Notes: generated by a model from the letters alone, not told the origin. A DNA stretch of 64,000 bases from Chryseobacterium gregarium DSM 19109 (GCF_000430845.1 NZ_AUMU01000003.1:248001-312000), one strand, 5' to 3'. Numbered from the stretch's first letter, positions 9,063 through 18,792 are shown. Program-made: numbers and translations.

Positions 9063-9601
9063 ATATTTTATTATTAATTACTGTTTATCTTGTTTTACAG
9101 ATCATGACAAGCTCAGATAATAGGCCTTCCGGAATATTATATAAGTTTCATGAAGCGTGTATTATTAAAGGTTTCTGAGTGCTTTTATTAATGTGAATGC
9201 CTTGTGATCAAGATAAATAAGGCAACTAAAAATTAACCCGGAATATATAAAATCGCTAAGCGATCACAGAAGTAAAGACAGAGATTTCTTTTAATAAGTA
9301 AACAAAGATACGTAAAAATAAACTCACATGCAAATAGGATTGCTTTCAAACGGTTGAAATTCAATTTATTTTATCAATTGCCAGAGATTACCCATATGTA
9401 TCTTAAGATTTATCTGGTTTTAAAAAATTATAAAAATTTTCAAAATCCTGTTTTTAACCCTGCTTCCATCGCTTTTTTCAGATCCGGCGAATTGAATACA
9501 TGTAAAACCCTGCACGGTCACCGTAACCTGCAAGAAACTATTTTTGAAATATATTGAAACAGGCTATAAAAACCGTCAATTGGCTTACGGTACTTACCCT
9601 A
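9063..9601. other. Intergenic, AT-rich; no supported gene
   Basis: About 540 bp. It includes the leader of the cold-shock-domain gene. One short open frame on the plus strand (9354-9557) has no family resemblance and no recognisable start context, so I do not call it. No repeat or RNA is recognised. Confidence 0.5.
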
Positions 9602-9961
9602 TTATTTATTCTTCTTCAGAATGTAATAAATAGCTTTATCTTTTTCATCATTCATGGTATAGGCAAACTGAAAGGAAAAGCCGTTGGCAGACATAAAATT
9701 AAGGGCATCCATCATGGAATTGAATTTCATGTTCCGGCCTCTTTCATCTTTGATGTTGGTTCCGTTTTTAAAAGAAACAGATTTCGTTTCCTGGCCGAAA
9801 TCAATTTCCACATTTACTTTCGTACTCAGCGTACGCCCTGTGCCGATGATCTGGATATAATCCACATCAATGTCTTTCAGAGGAACATCATTCACCGTCT
9901 GGGCAAAAGCCGAATGGGCCATCACTACGGTACCGATAAGAATAAGGATTTTATTTTTCAA
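9602..9961 (-). CDS. Small exported protein of unknown function
   Basis: A 119-aa protein with a signal peptide (MKNKILILIGTVVMAHSAFAQ). The mature part is a compact alpha/beta sequence with VDYIQIIGTGRTLSTKVNVEIDFG and a C-terminal FQFAYTMNDEKDKAIYYILKK. I do not recognise a family. Its start overlaps the end of the upstream PQQ-type lipoprotein gene by 11 bp, so the two are co-transcribed. Periplasmic location is likely. Confidence 0.75.
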   Translation of the reverse strand: MKNKILILIGTVVMAHSAFAQTVNDVPLKDIDVDYIQIIGTGRTLSTKVNVEIDFGQETKSVSFKNGTNIKDERGRNMKFNSMMDALNFMSANGFSFQFAYTMNDEKDKAIYYILKKNK

Positions 9962-11210
9962 AATATTTAATTTGGTTTAATGGAATGGAACTCGGATAAA
10001 AGGTATGGGCAATCAGCAAGGCAGCTCGTTTTGTCTTTCTGTCAACAGCAACGATCCCTTTTCCTGAAATGTATAAAAGTTGATTTTTCGAATTGATTTC
10101 AATATTGGAAACCGGGTACAGGGAAGGATCGATCGGAGTCTCAAAATTAACTTTCCCGTCTGAATCCAGGACCCATATTTTATTTTTGGTATAGGCGGTA
10201 ATGGCTTTCTCATTCACGACCTGCCAGTTTTTTATCACGTCCTCCGGCTGGAACATCCATTTTTCTTTTCCAGATCCGGAGTCAATGGCAATGAGGGCCA
10301 TTTTGCTTTCGTTTTCAGATTCCTTGCAGACGATCAGAAGGTCATTGAGCAAAGCGGTCTGGCCGTCTCCCAGTCCCGGGTATTTTTCCGACTGGTACGT
10401 CCATTCAAAAAAATGATCGCGCTTCGCATAATTACTGCTGGGGCTGGAATTGCTTCCGGCATTCACAAAACCGTCTTGATTGATGGCACAGGCGTAAAAC
10501 CTGCCGTAGTCGTCACCGAACAGCAGGCGGTTTCCGGAAGTCTGCATCTGGGTATAAAGTGTATGCTCAAATGCTGCATTCTCATTGATCCCGTTCCTGT
10601 CTGATCCCGATTGGTAATGCAAATCTAAAAACACGGCAGAATTAACGTAAATATTCCCTTTGTTTTCTACAGGCTGAAAATAATTGTAATTGGTGGAATT
10701 CCGGTTGGTCCGTATCACTTTGCCATTTTTTGTATCGATCACAAAAAAATCAGATTTGAACGTCTCAGGCCTGCCTGCCGAAACAATATACAGCATATTG
10801 CCTGAAACCAGGGGTTTTGACATAAAAATGGGCCCCAGATCCCTGTCGGAATGATCTTCAGCGGCATCCATATTACCAGCATGATCCGTAGCCATATAGG
10901 AAGGATTGATGAAATTATGGTCCCAGACCACCTTTCCGGAATTGATATCGGCTCCGATCATCCTCCCGCTTTCAAAGGGCATATAGATGTTTTCTGCATC
11001 ATACGTGAAACGGTTGCGGTTGATCAGGGTATCTTCTTTGGATATATATTGCCAGGTAAGCTTTTTGGTCTCGAGATTGAAATTAAACAATTTCCCTTTG
11101 CCCGAAACGATCAGTGTTTCATTGGGCACCGTAGCTTGGGCTGACGTTTTTTCGGAAGAATGGCAGCTTATTAAACCCGACAGAACTGCGGTGATCAGGA
11201 TTTTTCTCAT
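9951..11210 (-). CDS. PQQ-type beta-propeller lipoprotein
   Basis: A 419-aa protein with a lipoprotein signal (lipobox LISC, Cys16). The mature part has propeller-like blade motifs: GKLFNFNLETKKLTWQY, GRMIGADINSGKVVWDH, ALIAIDSGSGKEKWMF and IWVLDSDGKVNFET, each following the 'A/G-x-D-x-x-T/S-G-K-x-x-W' scheme of PQQ-like or BamB-like repeats. No dehydrogenase active-site Ca/PQQ residues are evident, so an enzymatic role is doubtful; a protein-interaction scaffold at the outer membrane is more likely. It is the middle gene of a three-gene minus-strand operon, 47 bp after the WG-repeat lipoprotein and overlapping the small exported protein. Confidence 0.82.
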   Translation of the reverse strand: MRKILITAVLSGLISCHSSEKTSAQATVPNETLIVSGKGKLFNFNLETKKLTWQYISKEDTLINRNRFTYDAENIYMPFESGRMIGADINSGKVVWDHNFINPSYMATDHAGNMDAAEDHSDRDLGPIFMSKPLVSGNMLYIVSAGRPETFKSDFFVIDTKNGKVIRTNRNSTNYNYFQPVENKGNIYVNSAVFLDLHYQSGSDRNGINENAAFEHTLYTQMQTSGNRLLFGDDYGRFYACAINQDGFVNAGSNSSPSSNYAKRDHFFEWTYQSEKYPGLGDGQTALLNDLLIVCKESENESKMALIAIDSGSGKEKWMFQPEDVIKNWQVVNEKAITAYTKNKIWVLDSDGKVNFETPIDPSLYPVSNIEINSKNQLLYISGKGIVAVDRKTKRAALLIAHTFYPSSIPLNQIKYFEK

Positions 11211-11257
11211 AAGATTATTTTGGTTGATGACTGGTTTTTAATGAAATGGAAACTCAA

Positions 11258-11986
11258 TTATTTTTTGACCACTTTGCCGCTGCTGTAAACAATGTATTCG
11301 TCCCCACCATCCTTTTGCAGAACCGTTTTTCCGTTGACAAATTCTGAGGTGAATGTGAATTCAGGTTCAACAATGATTTCGTCTTTTAAGTTCCTCAGGC
11401 CCCATCTCTGCGGTTCTTTCATATAAAAAAACAAACCGTCCCCTGCATAAGAAGCTCCCGGGTATTTCGGCTGTATCAGTACTTTTCCGGTCGTATCGGC
11501 AAAACCGCTTTTGCCGTCTTTATTGATGATTAACAAATTATCCTTCGCAACCTCTATCCAGTCATACACCGGCGGCAGAATCTCCTGCCCTTTATCATTC
11601 ACCATCCCCTTTTTCTCTAATGATACCTCACATAAACCGTTCACAAAACCAATGGACAGCCCTGAATATTTTGTAGAGACGACAATTTTTCCTTTTTTGT
11701 CAATCAGTCCCAGATGTGGCTCATCCTCATTGTCTGTCAGCCGGTGAATGCTGGCATAATTACTGCCGCTGAAATCAGCGGATTCATAGAAAGGGTCTTC
11801 GCTGATCCAGGAATCATCCTTTTTATTGTAATGTCCCTTAACCTGTTTCCCGAAATCATCTGTTGCCGCTGTTTTGGAGGCCGTCACTTGTGCCGGTTCC
11901 CCTTTTGTCTGCTGCTTAACCTCCCTGGCATTTTGCTGACAGGAGAGTAACACCAACATAATACTAATGCCTGTAATTTCTTTCAT
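11258..11986 (-). CDS. WG-repeat lipoprotein
   Basis: A 242-aa protein with lipobox LLSC (Cys16). After a Lys/Gln-rich linker come WG-type repeats of about 35-45 residues: HLGLIDKKGKIVVSTKYSG, EKKGMVNDKGQEILPPVYD, KSGFADTTGKVLIQPKYPG and RWGLRNLKDEIIVEPEF. The scheme 'G-x-x-D-x-x-G-K-x-x-x-x-P-x-Y' is typical of the WG beta-rich repeat. Such proteins are common envelope proteins of Bacteroidota with no single known function. It is first in the three-gene operon reading leftward. Confidence 0.85.
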   Translation of the reverse strand: MKEITGISIMLVLLSCQQNAREVKQQTKGEPAQVTASKTAATDDFGKQVKGHYNKKDDSWISEDPFYESADFSGSNYASIHRLTDNEDEPHLGLIDKKGKIVVSTKYSGLSIGFVNGLCEVSLEKKGMVNDKGQEILPPVYDWIEVAKDNLLIINKDGKSGFADTTGKVLIQPKYPGASYAGDGLFFYMKEPQRWGLRNLKDEIIVEPEFTFTSEFVNGKTVLQKDGGDEYIVYSSGKVVKK

Positions 11987-12040
11987 ACTGTTTTTTGATA
12001 AAGATAGAAAAAAATATAGATCAAAAATCCAACATAAAAA

Positions 12041-12064
12041 AATCCCCCGGATATCCGGGGGATT
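12041..12064 (-). terminator. pnp terminator
   Basis: Perfect palindrome AATCCCCCGG-ATAT-CCGGGGGATT; on the minus strand it is followed by a run of seven Ts. It lies 25 bp after the pnp stop codon. Confidence 0.9.
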
Positions 12065-12088
12065 CTATTGGTATATCTAAGATTAATC

Positions 12089-14395
12089 TTAAGCTTCTGA
12101 TGAAGGATCCTGATTCTGAGTCTGGTCCTGATCTCCGGTTGGCTGGTCGCCTTCCGGTCTTCTTTGTCCTTGCGGCCTGTCGGGTCTGCCCTGCCCTTCC
12201 GGTCTTGACGGTCGGTCAGGTCTTCCTTGTGCTGCCGGTCGGTCCTGACCTTCTGTTCTCGGTTTCCCTTCCGGTCTCGCCGGTCTCGGTAAAAGCACTT
12301 TTCTTGAAAGCTTCATTTTCTTACGGTCATCATACCCCATGAACTTCACTTCCACTTCATCCCCTTCATTGTAAGGGACTTTGTCTAAACGCGCCCATTC
12401 GATTTCAGAAATATGGAGAAGGCCTTCCGTTCCTTTGGCAATCGCTACGAAAGCCCCGAAATCCATTACCTTCACTACTCTTCCGTTGTAGATTTCACCG
12501 ACTACCGGTACAAAAGTAATTTCGTTGATCTTGGCAATCGCTTCATTGATCTTATCTCTGCTGACCCCGGAAATTTCAATCCTTCCGATCTCGCCGATCT
12601 CTTCAATCGCAATAACCGTATCGGTATCTTTCTGCATCTGCTGGATGATTTTTCCTCCAGGCCCGATTACCGCACCGATGAATTCTTTAGGAATTTCCAT
12701 CATCACCATTTTCGGAGCGTGAGGCTTCACGTCTTCTCTAGGCTGGGCAATGGTTTCCGTTAATTTATCTAAAATATGAAGTCTTCCGTCTTTAGCCTGT
12801 AAAAGCGCTTTCTCCATAATGTCCATAGAAAGTCCCTGGATTTTAATATCCATCTGGCAGGCTGTAATCCCGTCTGCCGTTCCGGTTACTTTAAAGTCCA
12901 TATCCCCTAAGTGGTCTTCGTCTCCAAGGATATCGGAAAGCACGGTGAATTTACCGGTCTTCACGTCAGTTACTAGTCCCATGGCGATCCCTGAAACAGG
13001 TTTTGAAATCTGAACCCCTGCGTCCATCAGTGCCAAAGTCCCTGCACAAACCGTTGCCATGGAAGAAGAACCGTTGGATTCCAAAATATCGGAAACGATA
13101 CGGATCGTATACGGGTTTTCTTCAGGAATCATGTTCGCCAAAGCTCTCTGCGCTAGGTTTCCGTGTCCTACTTCCCTTCTTGAAGTTCCTCTCAAAGGTC
13201 TCGCTTCACCGGTAGAGAACGGCGGGAAGTTATAATGCAGGAAGAATCTTTCGTCATAGTTTACCATCACGCTGTCCACCATGTTTGCATCTTTTACCGA
13301 ACCTAAAGTTACTGCCGTTAAAGACTGGGTCTCCCCTCTTGTAAAGATGGCAGAACCGTGGGCACCAGGTAAATAATCGATTTCGCTCCAGATCGGGCGG
13401 ATGGTTTCAGGATCACGGCCGTCAAGACGGATCTTGTCATTCAGAATCATCTGACGCATCGCTTCTTTTTCCACGTCGTGGTAATAGACTTTAGCGAAAG
13501 GGGTTACCCTTTCCAATTCTTCAGGATGCTCTACATACTGGGCTAAAAATTCTGCAAGCACCGCTTTGAATTTCTCCCCTCTTTCTTCTTTTCCTGAAGG
13601 CGTTTTCGCTACTTCATATACTTTATCATAAGTTTCTTTCCACACTTTCTCACGGATGGCCTCATCGTGATTTTCGTGACTGTATTCTCTTTTCGGGAAT
13701 GATTTTCCAACTTTTTCAGCCAGTCTTTCCTGAGCTTCCACCTGTTTTTTGATTTCAACATGGGCAAACTGGATCGCCTCCAGCATTTCCGCCTCAGAAA
13801 TCTCTTTCATTTCCCCTTCTACCATTACAATAGAATCTTTAGTGGCACCAACCATAATATCCAGGTCGGCAATTTTAAGATCTTCGAAATTAGGGTTCAC
13901 CGAAAGTTTACCATCGATTCTTACCACTCTTACTTCAGACATCGGTCCGTTGAAAGGGATATCGGTGATGGCGATCGCTGCAGATGCGGCAAGACCTGCC
14001 AAATCATCCGGAATCGACTTTCCGTCATAAGAAATCAATGAAATCATGACCTGAACTTCCGCATGGAAATCATCCGGGAATAACGGTCTTAATACCCGGT
14101 CTACCAAACGCATGGTCAGGATCTCCTGATCGGACGGTCTGGCTTCTCTCCTGAAAAAGTTCCCCGGGATTTTACCGCCTGCGTAGAATTTTTCTCTGTA
14201 ATCTACTGTTAAGGGTAGGAAATCCACTCCTTCTTTGGCTTCTTTACTAGCAACAACGGTTGCTAAAAGCATGGTTCCGCCCATTTTTACGACAACAGAT
14301 CCGTCAGCCTGTTTTGCTAATTTTCCTGTTTCGATGGTGATTTCTCTGCCGTCTGCAAGAGTAATCAACTCTGTAATTGCTTGAGGTATACTCAT
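12089..14395 (-). CDS. pnp: Polyribonucleotide nucleotidyltransferase
   Basis: A 768-aa PNPase, the phosphorolytic 3'-5' exoribonuclease of mRNA decay. Two RNase PH domains are visible ([20 protein letters not shown] near residue 70; the second contains [16 protein letters not shown] and TRGETQSL), then a KH domain with [14 protein letters not shown], then an S1 domain with [20 protein letters not shown]. The last ~60 residues are a low-complexity tail of RPEGQxRPD-type repeats, longer than in E. coli. The gene lies downstream of rpsO as in most bacteria. A TAAATTTG promoter box and a leader hairpin precede it. Confidence 0.97.
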   Translation of the reverse strand: MSIPQAITELITLADGREITIETGKLAKQADGSVVVKMGGTMLLATVVASKEAKEGVDFLPLTVDYREKFYAGGKIPGNFFRREARPSDQEILTMRLVDRVLRPLFPDDFHAEVQVMISLISYDGKSIPDDLAGLAASAAIAITDIPFNGPMSEVRVVRIDGKLSVNPNFEDLKIADLDIMVGATKDSIVMVEGEMKEISEAEMLEAIQFAHVEIKKQVEAQERLAEKVGKSFPKREYSHENHDEAIREKVWKETYDKVYEVAKTPSGKEERGEKFKAVLAEFLAQYVEHPEELERVTPFAKVYYHDVEKEAMRQMILNDKIRLDGRDPETIRPIWSEIDYLPGAHGSAIFTRGETQSLTAVTLGSVKDANMVDSVMVNYDERFFLHYNFPPFSTGEARPLRGTSRREVGHGNLAQRALANMIPEENPYTIRIVSDILESNGSSSMATVCAGTLALMDAGVQISKPVSGIAMGLVTDVKTGKFTVLSDILGDEDHLGDMDFKVTGTADGITACQMDIKIQGLSMDIMEKALLQAKDGRLHILDKLTETIAQPREDVKPHAPKMVMMEIPKEFIGAVIGPGGKIIQQMQKDTDTVIAIEEIGEIGRIEISGVSRDKINEAIAKINEITFVPVVGEIYNGRVVKVMDFGAFVAIAKGTEGLLHISEIEWARLDKVPYNEGDEVEVKFMGYDDRKKMKLSRKVLLPRPARPEGKPRTEGQDRPAAQGRPDRPSRPEGQGRPDRPQGQRRPEGDQPTGDQDQTQNQDPSSEA

Positions 14396-14411
14396 AAATT
14401 GTTTTTGTGTT

Positions 14412-14429
14412 GCACTCCGTATTGAGTGC
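14412..14429 (-). promoter_or_regulatory. Hairpin in the pnp leader
   Basis: GCACTC (14412-14417) and GAGTGC (14424-14429) form a 6-bp stem with a 6-nt loop, ending 17 bp before the pnp start codon. If transcription starts near 14457, the hairpin is in the untranslated leader. In E. coli, PNPase controls its own mRNA through a leader hairpin cut by RNase III; a similar role here is only an analogy. Confidence 0.45.
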
Positions 14430-14463
14430 TTTAATATTTATATTTCGTCTGAATTATTGGCTG

Positions 14464-14471
14464 CAAATTTA
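14464..14471 (-). promoter_or_regulatory. Probable pnp -7 box
   Basis: CAAATTTA on the plus strand reads TAAATTTG on the minus strand and fits the Bacteroidota -7 consensus TAnnTTTG. No matching TTG lies about 19 bp upstream, so the call is moderate. Confidence 0.45.
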
Positions 14472-14697
14472 ATGTAATTATTTGGATAATAGCATTTGTA
14501 CCGATGAAAATCCACAGGAAAAGCCGCTATTGCTTGCATTTTTACTAAACGCCGTTCCGTTCCCGGTGATTAGATGCATATCCGGGATGATGCAGAAAAG
14601 CTGGCAGGATCTGTAAGCCGCTTCTTTATCAACGGATAGTTGTAGGCGTAAATATTAGACCTAGTGAGCAAACGTACCAACAAACGAGCATAAAAAA

Positions 14698-14718
14698 AGC
14701 AACCTCGGAAAGGTTGCT
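14698..14718 (-). terminator. rpsO terminator
   Basis: AGCAACCT (14698-14705) pairs with AGGTTGCT (14711-14718); on the minus strand a run of Ts follows. It lies 22 bp after the rpsO stop and separates rpsO from pnp. Confidence 0.85.
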
Positions 14719-14740
14719 CTTATATTTACATCTCTGTAGA

Positions 14741-15010
14741 TTATTTTCTTAATCCAAGTTCAGCAATAATTGCTCTGTATCTTGTGATATCTTTTTTCTT
14801 AAGATAATCCAATAAGCTTTTTCTTTTACCTACCAGTTTTACCAAAGATCTTTCCGTATTGAAATCATGACGGTTAGCTTTCAAATGCTGAGATAAATGG
14901 TTGATTCTGAAAGTGAAAAGAGCTACCTGCCCTTCAGCGGTTCCTGTGTCCTGTGCAGATTTTCCGTGTTTTGCGAAGATTTCTGCTTTTTTTTCTGTTG
15001 TTAAGTACAT
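14741..15010 (-). CDS. rpsO: Ribosomal protein S15
   Basis: An 89-aa protein of normal S15 length. Family signatures are FTFRINHLSQHLKANRHDFNTERSLVKLVGKRKSLLDYL and the C-terminal YRAIIAELGLRK. It binds the central domain of 16S rRNA in the small subunit. A near-perfect Bacteroidota promoter lies upstream and a terminator downstream; pnp follows in the same direction, the usual arrangement. Confidence 0.97.
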   Translation of the reverse strand: MYLTTEKKAEIFAKHGKSAQDTGTAEGQVALFTFRINHLSQHLKANRHDFNTERSLVKLVGKRKSLLDYLKKKDITRYRAIIAELGLRK

Positions 15011-15045
15011 TCCAATATTGTTTAATGATTATTATGTAACGGCTG

Positions 15046-15075
15046 CAAAAATACGACTTATTTTTAATCCGGCAA
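15046..15075 (-). promoter_or_regulatory. rpsO promoter
   Basis: On the minus strand TTG (15075-15073), 19 bp spacer, then TATTTTTG (15053-15046). This matches the Bacteroidota primary sigma consensus TTG-N19-TAnnTTTG. Transcription would start close to 15040, about 30 bp before the rpsO start codon. Confidence 0.75.
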
Positions 15076-15160
15076 ACATTATCGATTCCGTTTATTGATT
15101 TTAATAGAAAAAAATGTTAATTATTTCTTAAAAAAATGATAGTATCCCGTTAAAAGGCAG

Positions 15161-15168
15161 TAATTTTG
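15161..15168 (+). promoter_or_regulatory. Probable -7 box of the exported-protein gene
   Basis: TAATTTTG fits TAnnTTTG exactly, 11 bp before the start codon; no TTG is found at the expected upstream distance. The transcript would be nearly leaderless. Confidence 0.4.
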
Positions 15169-15179
15169 CATAGCAATCC

Positions 15180-15731
15180 ATGATGAGAAAATTTATATTC
15201 TTTACTTCCTTTACCGTTCTTCTTTTGTGCTGTGCTTCTTCTGTAAAAGCACAGAAAAATCCTGATAACAAAACCCGGAAAGTTTTGTATTTCAACCCTC
15301 AGGTAGATCCGGATATCGAAGAAATCAAGGAACCTACCAATACAGCGTTCTTCAGTGCCGTTTCAGATAATTTAAGCGAAAGGAGAAACAGGATGCTTAA
15401 AACCGAAATCCAGGTTTCTTTTGACAGTATCGACAAACAGACGATTTCGGATTACTGCATCAACAATGATGCGGACTTCGCCGTGGTGCCGAAAGTAAAG
15501 TATTTTAAAGTGGGGATCGGGAAATATGTTTTCTCCAACCAGGTCATCGTCAGCATGAAGCTTTTCGATGCCGAAGGGAACCTGCTCACGGAAAGCGATT
15601 ACGACACCTATAAAAAGAATATGAGGCTTTTAGGCTCTACCACCAATTCCGTAAAGATCGGGACCAACGGAGCAATTAAAGGAATCCTGAAACAGTTACG
15701 CAAAATAAAGCCTTCAGAAGCAGGGTTTTAA
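15180..15731 (+). CDS. Exported protein of unknown function
   Basis: A 183-aa protein with signal peptide (residues 1-25, ending VKAQ; a CC pair in LLLCCASS could alternatively be a lipobox). The mature part begins KVLYFNPQVDPDIEEI and contains ISDYCINNDADFAVVPKVKYFKVGIGKYVFSNQVIVSMKLFDAEG, an alternating strand pattern. I do not recognise a family. Two start codons lie in tandem (15180 and 15183). A TAATTTTG box at 15161-15168 is very close to the start, which would give a very short leader. Confidence 0.72.
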   Translation: MMRKFIFFTSFTVLLLCCASSVKAQKNPDNKTRKVLYFNPQVDPDIEEIKEPTNTAFFSAVSDNLSERRNRMLKTEIQVSFDSIDKQTISDYCINNDADFAVVPKVKYFKVGIGKYVFSNQVIVSMKLFDAEGNLLTESDYDTYKKNMRLLGSTTNSVKIGTNGAIKGILKQLRKIKPSEAGF

Positions 15732-16125
15732 TCCCTGTCCATAATTTCCTGATAATGGTATCCTCCTGGGAGTTTACTTTAATTTATTTCAAAAAATAAT
15801 TTCCCGCTGATTTTTAGAGCCAACAGTTTAAAACCAAATTAAAATCTACGTGATTGCCGTCATCTCTGAGAATAAATTCAATCTCTTTCGCTTTTTCCGC
15901 TCCATCAAATCTTTATTTTTTAATTAACAGCTTATTTAAACTGCTATTTTAAAAGGGATTCTCACCTTCTGTACTCCGTATTTTAAGTCATCCAGACTAA
16001 AGTATTATGCACTCCATTGAATTTCATCAATTTAAATTTCATTAACTGGTGAATAATACAAATTATTTTATTAATTTAGTTGGACAAACAATTCATTCAA
16101 ACTATCTCAGTAGAAATTTCTTCAG

Positions 16126-16148
16126 GCACCTGCAATAATTGCAGGTGC
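16126..16148 (+). terminator. Isolated terminator hairpin
   Basis: GCACCTGCAA (16126-16135) pairs with TTGCAGGTGC (16139-16148) around TAA, followed by ATTATTTTATT. No annotated gene ends nearby. Confidence 0.7.
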
Positions 16149-16225
16149 ATTATTTTATTGTATGTTGCTAAATTTAATAAATCCTTAAATTTCACGGTTC
16201 GCTGGTCAATCTTAAAAATTTGAAT

Positions 16226-16233
16226 TATTTTTG
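16226..16233 (+). promoter_or_regulatory. Probable mgtE -7 box
   Basis: TATTTTTG fits TAnnTTTG, 20 bp before the TTG start codon of mgtE. Confidence 0.45.
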
Positions 16234-16253
16234 CATAGCTAAAAAACTACGTT

Positions 16254-17576
16254 TTGAATCCTAATGACGAACTGACCTTCAATCCCGCCGATATTGCCGA
16301 AACGCTCAGCGAATTACATGCTGACGAAAGGCTTCTGGCATTCCTGAAAGTTCCGAAGGAATACAAAGCCGACGTTTTTTCACATCTGAATCCTGATTTC
16401 CAGGAAGAAACCATCCGGAGCATCGGAAGCGACGAGGTTTCCGAAATCCTGAACGCGATGACACCGGATGACCGGACCGCCCTGTTCGAGGACTTTCCGG
16501 ATGAGCTCATCAAATATTCCATCAATCACCTGAACCCCCAGGAAAGAAGGATTGCCCTGAAACTGCTGGGCTACGATTCCAATTCCATTGCCCGTCTGAT
16601 GACGCCTTATTATATACAGATCCGTAAAGAATGGACGATCAAAAGATGCCTCCAGCAGATTAAGAAAGTCGGGAGCAGAGTGGAGACCATGAATTACCTG
16701 TATGTGGTGGACGAAAGGAACCGCCTGATCGATGATATTGCACTGGGAAGCTTATTGCTGGCGGAGGAAGACACCTTAATCTCGGAAATTACCGACAATC
16801 AGTTCGTGGCGATTGCAACCACCGTCTCCAAGGAAGATGCCGTTCAGTATTTTGAAAAATATGACCGGGCCGCGCTCCCCATCGTCACCGAAGCCGGCGT
16901 ACTGGTAGGCATTGTAACGATTGACGATATCCTTGACCAGATTGAGCACCAGAATACCGAAGACATCCAGAAATTCGGGGGACTGGAAGCACTGGACGAT
17001 CCGTATACCCAGACTTCACTGATTGAAATGGTCAAAAAGCGGGGCATGTGGCTGATCATCCTTTTCTTCTCCGAAATGCTGACCGCTTCCGCGATGGGGT
17101 ATTTTGAAGATGAAATCCAGAAAGCGGTGGTGCTGGCTTTATTTGTGCCTCTGATTATTTCCAGCGGCGGGAACTCCGGTTCACAGGCTGCTACCCTGAT
17201 CATCCGGGCCATGGCCCTTCAGGAGATCGGACTAAAAGACTGGTGGTATGTAATGAAAAAAGAAATTTTCACCGGGCTTTTCCTTGGGGGAATCCTGGGG
17301 ATCATCGGTTTTTTGAGGATCATGGTCTGGCATAAGGCCGGCTTTTTCGATTATGGCATCCACTGGGCTTATGTGGGCCTAAGTGTCGGCGTTTCTTTAG
17401 TGATGATCGTACTTTGGGGAACCCTTTCAGGTTCTATGGTTCCGTTTATCCTTAAAAAACTGAAGCTCGACCCTGCTACCTCTTCTGCCCCGTTCGTAGC
17501 CACCCTGGTAGATGTTACCGGTCTGATTATTTATTTTTCCGTAGCCGGACTTTTCTTAACGGGCAAACTTTTGTAA
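16254..17576 (+). CDS. mgtE: Magnesium transporter MgtE
   Basis: A 440-aa MgtE-type channel. The N-terminal helical superhelix (about residues 1-125, with [14 protein letters not shown]) is followed by a CBS pair (about 130-250, including [23 protein letters not shown]) and five membrane helices, with the family hallmark [21 protein letters not shown] and the pore segment [13 protein letters not shown] whose Asp coordinates Mg2+. The cytosolic domains sense Mg2+ and close the pore. The start is TTG at 16254; no ATG fits, and the N-terminus begins directly with the family sequence. It lies 26 bp before the BtuF-like gene and may be co-transcribed with it. Confidence 0.94.
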   Translation: MNPNDELTFNPADIAETLSELHADERLLAFLKVPKEYKADVFSHLNPDFQEETIRSIGSDEVSEILNAMTPDDRTALFEDFPDELIKYSINHLNPQERRIALKLLGYDSNSIARLMTPYYIQIRKEWTIKRCLQQIKKVGSRVETMNYLYVVDERNRLIDDIALGSLLLAEEDTLISEITDNQFVAIATTVSKEDAVQYFEKYDRAALPIVTEAGVLVGIVTIDDILDQIEHQNTEDIQKFGGLEALDDPYTQTSLIEMVKKRGMWLIILFFSEMLTASAMGYFEDEIQKAVVLALFVPLIISSGGNSGSQAATLIIRAMALQEIGLKDWWYVMKKEIFTGLFLGGILGIIGFLRIMVWHKAGFFDYGIHWAYVGLSVGVSLVMIVLWGTLSGSMVPFILKKLKLDPATSSAPFVATLVDVTGLIIYFSVAGLFLTGKLL

Positions 17577-17602
17577 TTTTAGGCAACTTCTAAAATACGA
17601 TT

Positions 17603-18334
17603 ATGAAAGTGGTTTCTCTGGTTCCCTCGATCACCGAGGCGTTATTTGATTTAGGCTTAACCGAACATGAAGTTGTCGGAAGAACAAAATTCTGCATCCA
17701 TCCTGAAGACAAAGTAAAAAATGTAGCCGTTATCGGCGGAACGAAAAATATCAACATTGATAAAATCAAAGCGCTGCAGCCTGACCTTATCCTGGCCAAT
17801 AAAGAAGAAAACATCAAAGAACAGGTGGAAGCCCTGATGGACGATTATAAAGTGATCGTGACCAACGTAGAAAATATTGAAGACAATTACGATCTGCTTA
17901 AACATCTGGGCAGCCTTTTTAACAAAGAAGATAAAGCACAGCTTTTCAATCTTAAAATCTACGAAGTCCTGAACCAGTCAAAAATCAGCACCAGGATCAA
18001 AGCGGCTTATCTTATCTGGAAAAATCCGTATATGACCATCGGCTCGGATACTTTTATCCATAAAATCTTAGGCGAAATCGGTTTTGAAAATATGTTTAAG
18101 GACAGAACGCGTTACCCTGAGATCCAGGCTGAAGAACTGGCAGAAGCGGACCTGATCATGCTGTCTTCGGAGCCCTTCCCTTTTAAAGAAAAACACATTG
18201 ATGAACTGAGGGAATTCTATCCGGATAAAAAAATTATGATCGTGGACGGGGAAGCTTTTTCCTGGTATGGGACCCATATTGCCAGGTGCGGAGAATACTT
18301 TAAGGAACTGGTTGCAGAAGCAGAACCGGATTAA
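17603..18334 (+). CDS. BtuF-like helical-backbone metal receptor without signal peptide
   Basis: A 243-aa protein of the class III (BtuF/FhuD-like) substrate-binding fold: MKVVSLVPSITEALFDLGL at the start, then VVGRTKFCIHPEDKVKNVAVIGGTKNINIDKIKALQPDLILANKEEN, the classic 'L-x-P-D-L-I-L' segment. These proteins deliver cobalamin or iron chelates to ABC importers. Unlike true periplasmic receptors it lacks any signal peptide or lipobox, and no ABC permease is adjacent, so it may act in the cytoplasm. A hairpin terminator follows. Confidence 0.82.
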   Translation: MKVVSLVPSITEALFDLGLTEHEVVGRTKFCIHPEDKVKNVAVIGGTKNINIDKIKALQPDLILANKEENIKEQVEALMDDYKVIVTNVENIEDNYDLLKHLGSLFNKEDKAQLFNLKIYEVLNQSKISTRIKAAYLIWKNPYMTIGSDTFIHKILGEIGFENMFKDRTRYPEIQAEELAEADLIMLSSEPFPFKEKHIDELREFYPDKKIMIVDGEAFSWYGTHIARCGEYFKELVAEAEPD

Positions 18335-18358
18335 CTTTAAATTTCTGATATTAAAGTT
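18333..18358 (+). terminator. Terminator after the BtuF-like gene
   Basis: AACTTTAA (18333-18340) pairs with TTAAAGTT (18351-18358), followed by TTTTAAA. The stem is AT-rich, so the call is moderate. Confidence 0.5.
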
Positions 18359-18792
18359 TTTAAACCCCGCTTCTCCTCTATTCTGACTTTATTTTATTGA
18401 CCAGCAAATTTAAATACTAATAAAATCTGCATAATCTGCGAGAGTTAATAGCTTTTAAAATTCTATACAATCTCTAATCTTTATAAGATAGGATTATAAA
18501 AGTTTTAAATCGCTGAATTCAGCTTTTTATCGAAGGCAAACAAAGGATGCTTTCTATAATATATAATAAGATAGACAAGGACATTTCATTCATCAAAGAA
18601 ATGCAAAATGTTTCCTGTGCATTAATTATTTATAAATGGATCAACATTTTTTTTAAGCTTAAAAATTAACTGGATATTTACCATTCAGTTGGTTTAATCG
18701 TTATCCCAAATTCGGATTATTTCATATATAGTTTCGGGAATCTCAGCTAAAAGGCATGAACCATCATACTTAAATTATTAGATGATCATAAC
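18359..18792. other. Intergenic, AT-rich; nothing recognised
   Basis: About 430 bp between convergent genes. No coding pattern, RNA gene or repeat is recognised. Confidence 0.5.

Larger units (their letters stand above)
15732..16253. other. Intergenic with an isolated terminator; possible small RNA
   Basis: About 520 bp without a gene. A strong hairpin at 16126-16148 lies almost 400 bp after the preceding stop and about 100 bp before mgtE, so it may end an unannotated small RNA; otherwise nothing is recognised. Confidence 0.4.

Noticed and set aside
9354..9557. 67-aa plus-strand open frame
   Set aside because: No signal, domain or promoter; composition equals the intergenic background.
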